A stretch of 64,000 nucleotides of DNA from Methanobrevibacter ruminantium M1 (GTDB lineage Archaea > Methanobacteriota > Methanobacteria > Methanobacteriales > Methanobacteriaceae), in NCBI RefSeq assembly GCF_000024185.1, contig NC_013790.1, positions 1 through 64,000 on the forward strand, in the 5' to 3' direction. The position numbers and the translations under genes were made by a program. Shown here in pieces: positions 57,287 to 64,000 of this stretch. Under the pieces are notes generated by a model. It did not search any database. It saw only the letters and a program-made list of their open reading frames with translations, and was not told the DNA's origin. Within the stretch, counting starts at the first letter, position 1, and each line of letters opens with the position of its first letter.

Positions 57287-58522
57287 TTATACATCATCAC
57301 CACATAAAAAATCAACAATGTTTAGATGCCTTACTCCGTCTTTTGAAAAATCATGATTTTCTGTTGTTATCAATATTGACTCGTATTTATCAGGTATTCT
57401 TAATAATGGATTAATTTCACGATTTAGAGTTTGCTCGCTTGTCAATCTATAGGAGACTTGAATATATTTATATTTGCCAGATTTTTCACATACAAAATCT
57501 ACTTCTGTTTTATCCTCATTTCTGCCAACATTTACTTTGTATCCTCTTCTTAATAGTTCTACATAAACAATGTTTTCTAATATTTTAGTTACTTTCAATA
57601 TATTATCTTCGATTAATGCATGATGAAAGCCATGATCGGTTAAATAATATTTTCCAAGGATTTTCATTTCTTTTTTTCCTTTTAGATGGAAACATTTGCA
57701 TTTTGAAATGAAGAAGGATTGTTTTAAGTATTCATTATATTTGAGCAATGTGTCTTCTGAAGTATAGATATCATTGCTTTTTAAATAGTTTTTTATGCTT
57801 TTAGATGAGAATATTTCTCCAGTGCTACTAATCATATAGCGAGAGAAACGTTGTAGTAGGTCAATATTGCTAATATTAAATCGTGAAACCACATCTTCAA
57901 ATAATATTGAATTATAAATGTCTTTCAGAGCCAATCTTTTAAACTCATCACTGCCTAATGAGAGAATACCAGGCATGCCTCCAAAGTTGAAGTATTCCTC
58001 ATATAATTCATCAATTGAATACTTAGTTATTTCAACACCCTCAATTTCATTTTTATATTGTAAAAACTCTTTAAATGAGAATGGATAAACATGGATTGTG
58101 AGATATCTTCCAGTCAATAGTGTTGCCAGTTCACCAGACAATAATTTTGAATTAGACCCTGTAATGTATATGTCACTGTCAATGGAAACCCTATAGCTAT
58201 TAATGGATTTTTCCCATCCCTTTACTTGCTGGATTTCGTCAAAAAATAGATATATTTTGCCTTCAAGATTTTCAACTTTCTTATAGACGAGTTCATCTAA
58301 TTGCTCGCTGTTGTTGATGTGGATATATTCTCTTGATTCAAAGGACATGAATATTATATTTTCATCATTTACGCCATCTCTTTTAAGTTCGTCTATGATA
58401 TTATGCATTAAACTAGTTTTGCCGGACCTTCTAATTCCTATATATACTTTAACAAAATCAGTGTTAACATAATCTTTTAAATCACGAATGTAAGCTTCAC
58501 GTTTGATTATTTTGCTTGGCAT
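57287..58522 (-). CDS. ATP-binding protein, AAA_14/DUF4143 family
   Basis: About 411 residues. Walker A GIRRSGKTS (29-37), Walker B IYLFFDEIQ, sensor IYITGSNSKLL followed by GRYLTIHVYPFSFKEFL, which is the strongly conserved block of this family. The C-terminal DUF4143 domain has TEVDFVCEKSGKYKYIQVSY, a PD-(D/E)XK-like strand pair. Start ATG 58522 follows GTGAGTTGAGAATA; TTG 58531 is in frame but is part of that leader. A distant paralogue of the 18.0-kb ATPase; both are next to tandem repeats. Role unsettled. Confidence 0.88.
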   Translation of the reverse strand: MPSKIIKREAYIRDLKDYVNTDFVKVYIGIRRSGKTSLMHNIIDELKRDGVNDENIIFMSFESREYIHINNSEQLDELVYKKVENLEGKIYLFFDEIQQVKGWEKSINSYRVSIDSDIYITGSNSKLLSGELATLLTGRYLTIHVYPFSFKEFLQYKNEIEGVEITKYSIDELYEEYFNFGGMPGILSLGSDEFKRLALKDIYNSILFEDVVSRFNISNIDLLQRFSRYMISSTGEIFSSKSIKNYLKSNDIYTSEDTLLKYNEYLKQSFFISKCKCFHLKGKKEMKILGKYYLTDHGFHHALIEDNILKVTKILENIVYVELLRRGYKVNVGRNEDKTEVDFVCEKSGKYKYIQVSYRLTSEQTLNREINPLLRIPDKYESILITTENHDFSKDGVRHLNIVDFLCGDDV

Positions 58523-58590
58523 TATTCTCAACTCACTTTAAAATGTTCTTTCTAATTTTTCTTTTGTATCTTGGATTTTTGTTAATTAAA

Positions 58591-58740
58591 TTCGTTTGTA
58601 GATAGGAAATTTTTTAATATTTTAGAAAAATTCTTTTACAGATAGAAAATTTTTTAATATTTTAGAAAAATTCTTTTACAGATAGAAAATTTTTTAATAT
58701 TTTAGAAAAATTCGTTTGTAGATGGAAAAATTTCTTAATT
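58591..58740. repeat. 40-bp tandem repeat upstream of the second ATPase gene (four copies)
   Basis: Units start at 58591, 58631, 58671 and 58711, each with GATAGAAAATTTTTTAATAT or a close variant. Outer copies begin TTCGTTTGTA, inner copies TTCTTTTACA. About 70 bp upstream of the ATPase start, so it may be an operator array like the one at 17895. Confidence 0.8.
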
Positions 58741-59626
58741 ATAATTTTTTCTTTATTATTATTTAATATTTCCTATCAATTATCACTAGTTCTAATGATT
58801 AGAAAACTTTCTCTAATATATTAATTCTCCATTAGCCTATAAATTTGTTTAAAATGAAGCATTTTTAATGGATTTTCTAGGATAAAGATACTAATCAGCT
58901 ATTTCACTTATTGTGATTAAGAGGAACAATTTAATTTTTAATCTATTATTGATTATCAATTGAAACAGATTCTATATATTTTTACCAATTGAATTGATTT
59001 TACAATTTTTTTTTCATATTTTTTATTTTGTAGAAACTACTTTGTAATGGATAGTATATATAGTTTCTCTATTAAAAATTCGTTATTTGGCTAATGGTTT
59101 ATATATAATTTAATATGGTAAAAAATAAGTCCAAATTGCAGAGAAATTTATAAATAGTTATATATGGTAAACCGTTCTATAGGTTTAAATTAATTTTATT
59201 TAAAAATATATTCAATTGTTTTCACCTAAAAATTCTTCCTTAGAATGTCTTAAAAAAACACATTTTAATCATATGCTTTGATTTTTCAAAGTGTTTATTA
59301 GGATGTTCGTTTTTTATTAAACAAAAAAAATAATAAAATATGGTTTTGTTCAATAAAATAACAATTTGTTAAGTCACTTAATACTTCAGTCACTTAACAT
59401 TTAAACATTGTTTAGAAAAATTAAAAAAATTTGAAAAAAATTATTATATAGAAAATATAAATTATATATTATAACACTAAATGTGTCGGAACTTAACTTG
59501 AAAGTTAAGTGAAATTTTATAAAATTTCTTAAAATAATCATTTTATGGGGATGTTCTTTTGGCTAAAAAGAAAAAACTAAAAAAGAAGATGCCAAATCAG
59601 GCAGTAAGCCATTAACTGCTGAAGAG
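58741..59626. other. long AT-rich promoter gap before the SAP-domain gene
   Basis: About 800 bases without an intact gene. Contains a 151-bp block (59039-59189) repeated at 63241-63392, and inverted repeat AACTTAACTTGAAAGTTAAGT (59492-59512). A TTG 59559 preceded by GGGGATG begins AKKKK, the likely true start of the SAP-domain gene, separated from the main frame by one missing A in the run 59571-59576. Confidence 0.5.
59039..59189. repeat. 151-bp direct repeat, copy 1
   Basis: From ACTTTGTAATGGATAGTAT to CGTTCTATAGGTTTAAA, over 90 percent identical by eye to 63241-63392. Includes TATATGGTAAACC. The two copies flank the SAP-domain gene in the same orientation. Confidence 0.85.
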
Positions 59627-62600
59627 GTGTCTGAAAAATATACAGTTGCAGAACTAAAATACATTTTAAAGGAAAACGGCTTAAAGGTTTCAGGAAGAAA
59701 GCCAGATCTTGTTGAAAGGGTTTTGCCTATCTTAAATGCTGAAGCAAGTGAAGAGGCCGTTGAAGAAGTTAAAGAAGAAGTTAAAGAAGAAACTGTTGAA
59801 GCAGAAATTGTAGAAGCTGAAGAAAAAGCTCCAGTGGATTTGACTTTCCCAGATACTGAGGAAGCATTAAGCTCCATACTTGCTCTGTATGGACTAAGCT
59901 ATGACGATTTATCAATTAAAGATATAGAATTTGCCGATGGTAAAATTTGCATAAACGGTGAAGCTTTCATTCAAAACGGTTTAAGCATGTCAGATTCTAC
60001 CATGTCAATAATAAATGCAGATCCAACTCTTAATCTGACAATGAATATTCCAGAAGTCGCCTATAGTGACTTTGAAAGCACTATCTTTAGATTTAAAGAC
60101 CTTGATTTAAATCTTATTCCTACTGATGATAGTCTTGAGTTTAAAGCGGCTTTGAAAGGCTTGGACATAATGACTGATTTGAATAATATAATCCTAAAGG
60201 GCCTTGATTTCGCATTCAAGTCTTTCCCAGATAGGGGTGTAGAAATAGGTATTGATATAGACGATTTCATTTATCCTAATTTTTATAACACAAGCTTTAA
60301 CTTTGAAAACCTTGATTTCAATATGGCAATAGGAGTGGATGGACAAAGCATTGCCATATCAGTTAATTTGCCTGCATTAGACCTACTAAACAAAGACTAT
60401 AGGGTAAAATTATCTGATTTAAGTCTAAATCTAGTGCTCTCTGATTTGCAATTATCAGACCTTGACTTATCCATAGCAATATCAGATTTCCATTACACAA
60501 ACTTTGATGATGTTGTCATTTATATGGAGGACATAGGTGTATCACTTGAACATATTCCAGATACAAACAGCTTCAATGTCCTTATTGGCTTGAGCGCTAT
60601 GGATGCAGTTGGTTTAAATTCATTTGATGCCTTGTTCCCAATGATGGAAATCACTGGAGTAAACTTTAACTCTAAGGATTCAGACTCACTAATTAACTTT
60701 ACAGGTCTTATATCTCCTATAGATCTTACTCAAATTGATTTATTAGAGCTTGGCGCCCTTTTAGGTTCAGGATTTGACCTTGACGCCTACACTAGAAATA
60801 TGGCATATTATCCAGACATTGCAAGTGAAGGAGCATCAGATTTAGGTATTCCAGGATTGGATTTAGGTGCCATAGTTGCAAACTGTGACTATTCATGTTT
60901 AGGCGCAATCGAGCTTAATCTAACTGGACTCCTTGATTCAGCAGATATTGATTTATCTGATTTAGGCATTGACTTGTCTGATTATGATATTTCTTCAATC
61001 AAATTGTCTGACCTTATCGGTGCTGTAGGAGATTCTGAGTTTGTTATGTCTGCCATTCCAGCTGTCTTAAACATATTCTCACTTGACTTAACTGACGTTG
61101 ACGTCTCTGGATTGATAGCTGACTTTGACGAAGAGAACTTTGATATCTCTTCTTTACTTGCTAGCCTTAATTTATCAAGCACAGATATTGCTGCTATTTT
61201 AGATATCTTAGATAAATCAGATATTGATTTAGGAGCCATATTTGCAGGCTGTGATATTTCATGCTTAGATGCAATTACCCTTGACTTGACTGGATTCATT
61301 GATTCATTAGGCATTGATTTGTCTGCATTTATTGATTTATCTGAATTTGACTTGTCTGCAGTTAGCTTAACTGATATTATTGCCATATTAAACAGTTTTG
61401 AATTTGATATGTCTACCATTTCAGCTCTCTTAAAGATATTCGGCCTTGACATAGGAGATCTTGACTTGGAAGGATTGATAGCAAGCTTTGACACTGAAAA
61501 CTTTGATCTCTCTACTTTGCTTGCAAGCCTTAACTTATCTGACTTGGATATTGATGCTATTTTAGCTATCTTCAATAATCCAGACTTCGATTGGGCTGGC
61601 ATATTTGAAAACAGTGACTTGTCATGCTTAGATGCTATTACCCTTGACTTGACCGGTCTTCTAGATTCAGCAGAGATTGACTTATCTGCCTTAGGCATTG
61701 ACTTATCTGATTATGACCTATCTTCAATCAAATTATCTGAGCTTATTGGCGTATTTGGAAATCTTGACTTTGACATGTCTGATATGATATCTGGCATTGA
61801 CTTCGAAAGCATTGACTTTGAGAATATTGACTTGGAAGGATTGATAGCTGACTTTGACGCTGAGAACTTTGACATATCCACCTTATTGGAAAGCCTTAAC
61901 CTATCCAGTACAGACTTATCTGCCATTTTCGACATGTTCATCAATTCAGATGTCGATTTAGGCAAGGTATTTGAAGGCTGTGACTATTCATGCTTAGATG
62001 CTATTGTGCTTAATTTAAGCGGACTTCTTGATTCAATAGGCATTGACTTGGCTGATTTAGGCATTGACTTATCTGATTATGACCTTTCTGCAATCAAACT
62101 CTCTGAGCTTATCGGAATCTTAAATGGATTCGATTTAGATATGAACACTTTATCTGCTCTCTTGAAGATATTTGGAATTGACTTAGAAGAGCTTGACTTG
62201 TCTGGTCTTATAGCTATCTTTGACGGCGACAACTTTGATATGACTGCATTGTTATCCAGTCTTAATTTAGGAGGTGTGGATATTTCCGCTATTGTAGAGC
62301 TATTTGATAATTTAGGCTTTGATTTCGATGGCATGTTTGAAAACTTGGATATTTCATGCTTCGATGCAATCACCCTTGACTTGACTGGACTCATTGATTC
62401 AACAGGCATTGACCTTGCTGCTTTCGGCATAGATTTGTCTGCCTATGACTTATCTGCAATCAAGCTGTCTGATCTTATTGGTGTTGTATGCAGTTCTGAG
62501 TTTATCATGTCTGCCTCTGGTGCTGTCATGAAGCTATTCAATATAAATGTGGATGACCTTGACTTTGATGGATTGATTGCCAGCTTTGACGCTGAGAACT

Positions 62601-62761
62601 TTGACATATCTCCTTTATTAGAAAGCATTGAGCTATCTGGATTTGACATTTCAGAGATGTTGGAAATGTTTGATATGAATGGATTTGACTTATCTCAGTT
62701 CTTGAATCAGTTCATAAGCTCATTTATGGAGAATGCTCTTTTGGAATCTGGTGATGAATGA
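59627..62761 (+). CDS. SAP-domain protein with five 120-residue Asp/Leu-rich repeats
   Basis: 1044 residues from GTG 59627. A SAP-like DNA-binding helix-extended loop-helix opens the chain (TVAELKYILKENGLKVSGRK, residues 6-25 onward). A very acidic linker follows (EEVKEEVKEETVEAEIVEAE). After a 300-residue beta-rich region come five tandem repeats of about 120 residues (from residue about 425), each with SCLDAITLDLTGL, GIDLSDYDLSAIKLSELIG and ENFDISTLLESLNL. No signal peptide or TM. The real start is probably TTG 59559 (MAKKKK...), joined if the A-run 59571-59576 had one more A, adding about 23 residues. DNA-linked scaffold is an inference; the repeats match no family I know. Confidence 0.75.
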   Translation: MSEKYTVAELKYILKENGLKVSGRKPDLVERVLPILNAEASEEAVEEVKEEVKEETVEAEIVEAEEKAPVDLTFPDTEEALSSILALYGLSYDDLSIKDIEFADGKICINGEAFIQNGLSMSDSTMSIINADPTLNLTMNIPEVAYSDFESTIFRFKDLDLNLIPTDDSLEFKAALKGLDIMTDLNNIILKGLDFAFKSFPDRGVEIGIDIDDFIYPNFYNTSFNFENLDFNMAIGVDGQSIAISVNLPALDLLNKDYRVKLSDLSLNLVLSDLQLSDLDLSIAISDFHYTNFDDVVIYMEDIGVSLEHIPDTNSFNVLIGLSAMDAVGLNSFDALFPMMEITGVNFNSKDSDSLINFTGLISPIDLTQIDLLELGALLGSGFDLDAYTRNMAYYPDIASEGASDLGIPGLDLGAIVANCDYSCLGAIELNLTGLLDSADIDLSDLGIDLSDYDISSIKLSDLIGAVGDSEFVMSAIPAVLNIFSLDLTDVDVSGLIADFDEENFDISSLLASLNLSSTDIAAILDILDKSDIDLGAIFAGCDISCLDAITLDLTGFIDSLGIDLSAFIDLSEFDLSAVSLTDIIAILNSFEFDMSTISALLKIFGLDIGDLDLEGLIASFDTENFDLSTLLASLNLSDLDIDAILAIFNNPDFDWAGIFENSDLSCLDAITLDLTGLLDSAEIDLSALGIDLSDYDLSSIKLSELIGVFGNLDFDMSDMISGIDFESIDFENIDLEGLIADFDAENFDISTLLESLNLSSTDLSAIFDMFINSDVDLGKVFEGCDYSCLDAIVLNLSGLLDSIGIDLADLGIDLSDYDLSAIKLSELIGILNGFDLDMNTLSALLKIFGIDLEELDLSGLIAIFDGDNFDMTALLSSLNLGGVDISAIVELFDNLGFDFDGMFENLDISCFDAITLDLTGLIDSTGIDLAAFGIDLSAYDLSAIKLSDLIGVVCSSEFIMSASGAVMKLFNINVDDLDFDGLIASFDAENFDISPLLESIELSGFDISEMLEMFDMNGFDLSQFLNQFISSFMENALLESGDE

Positions 62762-62910
62762 GTTTTTAATTAAATAATAGTGGATTATATTTCACTATTA
62801 TTATTACTTTTTTTCAATTTTATTTATTTTTAAACATCTGATAATATTTTTTCTAATTTTTATCTTATTTTACTTATTAATTGCTTTAAATGCTTATATT
62901 TCATCTCCAT

Positions 62911-63204
62911 TTAATCGCTCTTATAAAAGATGTATGCATTTTTGCTAAATTCATCGATTCCATTATCTTCGCAAAATTTAATCATATGATCATAGATTTC
63001 ATCACGTGTGGAATATAGAGTTTCATCGCTTGTTCCATTTAGATTATTGAAACAAAAGAAATAATCTGCAGTATCAATGTCTCGCTCTTCCACTATGGTA
63101 AAATCCCCTAGAAAATCGTATTTTTTAGCGAATTTCTTTAGTTCTTCTGTATAGATCCTTTTAGGCTCTTCCATTTCCATTCTAAATTCATCGATTTTTA
63201 GCAT
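62911..63204 (-). CDS. small cytosolic protein of unknown function
   Basis: 97 residues, no signal peptide (MLKIDEFRMEMEEPKRIYTE, ...TADYFFCFNNLNGTSDE). The open frame extends to 63237, but AAGGAGGTGAG lies just upstream of ATG 63204, which is chosen. No family recognised. Its promoter region contains copy 2 of the 151-bp direct repeat, on the upstream side. Confidence 0.65.
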   Translation of the reverse strand: MLKIDEFRMEMEEPKRIYTEELKKFAKKYDFLGDFTIVEERDIDTADYFFCFNNLNGTSDETLYSTRDEIYDHMIKFCEDNGIDEFSKNAYIFYKSD

Positions 63205-63240
63205 CTTTTTTCTCACCTCCTTTTTCGGTTGGTACAAATT

Positions 63241-63392
63241 ACTTTGTAATGGATAGTATTTATAGTTTTCTCTATGAAAAATTCGTTATTTGGCTAATGG
63301 TTTATATATAGTTTAATATGGTAAAAAATAAGTCCAAATTGTAGAGTAATTTATAAATAGTTATATATAGTAAACCGTTCTATAGGTTTAAA
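63241..63392. repeat. 151-bp direct repeat, copy 2
   Basis: Copy of 59039-59189. It is followed by shorter partial echoes (GTTATATATAGTAAAC near 63450 and GTTATATATGGTTAA near 63481). Confidence 0.85.
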
Positions 63393-63599
63393 ACTAATAT
63401 TTTTTTTAATCATTGAAAATTGATTAATTATTCTTATTTTTATAAATGGTTATATATAGTAAACTAATTAGTTTATAAATAGTTATATATGGTTAATTTT
63501 TAATTTAAAGAGTATATATTCCTTATTTTTTAAAAATATTTATATATAAGTAATTATATAATTATGTCTTACAAAAAGAATTTTTATTGGAGGGTGTAT

Positions 63600-64000
63600 A
63601 TGTCTCAAGAAGAAAATAAAATGATAGATGAAGTGGAAATGAGTTCTGTAGAAGAAATAGGGAGGGATTCTGTAGAAGAAATTAAAATTGGCTCTCAAGA
63701 TGAAATAGGGATGAATTCTGTAGAAGAAATGGATTTAGACTCTGCAGATGAAATAGATATGGACGATGTAGAAGAAATGGAAATGAAGATAGAAAACTAT
63801 GAAAATAGAATCAAATTGCAAGATATATTAATAGAATCTTTAGGAGAAAGATGTGAGGGAGAAAAGGAGAGAAATAAGCAACTTCATGATAGAATCATCC
63901 AATTAAATGAAGAGTTAAAGAAAAAACAGGAACTGGAAATGGTAAGCGATATCAATTATTGGAGGGGAATTGAAAAAGCCCATATAGAACTGCATGATAA
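63600..64000 (+). CDS. coiled-coil protein with acidic SVEEI repeats (partial, runs off the window)
   Basis: ATG preceded by TTGGAGGGTGTAT. At least 133 codons are open to the end of the window. The N-terminus has acidic repeats of about 10-11 residues (SSVEEIGRDSVEEIKIGSQD), followed by a long predicted coiled coil (ENRIKLQDILIESLGERCEG, RIIQLNEELKKKQEL). No signal peptide. It continues the series of cytosolic repeat proteins. C-terminus not visible. Confidence 0.75.
   Translation, partial: MSQEENKMIDEVEMSSVEEIGRDSVEEIKIGSQDEIGMNSVEEMDLDSADEIDMDDVEEMEMKIENYENRIKLQDILIESLGERCEGEKERNKQLHDRIIQLNEELKKKQELEMVSDINYWRGIEKAHIELHD

Noticed and set aside
60061..62649. Several minus-strand open frames opposite the SAP-protein repeats
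   Set aside because: Antisense shadows kept open by the repeated sequence; Ser/Lys-rich with no start signals.

Overview
The window looks like the chromosome of a methanogenic archaeon of the genus Methanobrevibacter, probably a rumen or gut type near M. ruminantium. This rests on very AT-rich DNA with T-tract terminators, GGAGGTGA/GGTGAT ribosome binding sites, an archaeal histone, an Orc1/Cdc6 replication initiator and many large adhesin-like repeat proteins. Base 1 is exactly the A of the cdc6 start codon, as if numbering begins there. The genus is an inference from gene content; no 16S rRNA is present.

Layout. 1-4.8 kb: replication initiator, then an ABC ATPase/FtsX permease pair. 5.2-7.5 kb: a secreted adhesin made of about 30 short repeats, nearly all starting with an N-glycosylation sequon. 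7.7-16.3 kb: housekeeping and metabolism (pyrB, flavodoxin, a small membrane protein, FAH-family enzyme, Na+ symporter-family transporter, EFR1-type flavodoxin/ferredoxin, hisG, histone) and a zinc-ribbon protein with AP2-like domains. 16.4-19.5 kb: remnants, a possible 31-residue hydrophobic peptide and an AAA/DUF4143 ATPase behind a 34-bp iterated operator-like array. 19.8-33.7 kb: two very large secreted adhesins carrying papain-type (C1A) protease domains, which enclose two membrane-anchored TIR proteins, a small exported protein and a DUF11-type membrane protein. 34-41.5 kb: a YdeI-like protein, small exported proteins, a restriction-modification locus (two C5 methyltransferases, two nuclease-like subunits, a ribbon-helix-helix protein) and a truncated McrC.

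41.8-46.4 kb holds a 1.5-kaa DUF11/Ig-like surface protein whose start codon appears mutated to ACG. 46.6-62.8 kb is the strangest part. It is a run of large repeat proteins WITHOUT signal peptides: right-handed beta-helix proteins with a common N-terminal cap, a zinc-ribbon protein with GKP/YxIDGD repeats, a BspA/DUF285 protein, a HEAT-like protein, a biotinyl-carrier/inactive-phosphatase/beta-helix fusion and a SAP-domain protein with five 120-residue repeats. Several of these genes are interrupted by single-base changes in homopolymers, and perfect 31-, 34- and 40-bp tandem repeats lie between them. This means either phase variation or decay of an undescribed cytosolic scaffold-protein locus, or residual indel errors in the sequence.

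No rRNA, tRNA, CRISPR array or complete insertion sequence was recognised. Domain calls are by eye from motifs. Functions of the repeat proteins, TIR proteins and the restriction subunits are inferred from family knowledge and context only.
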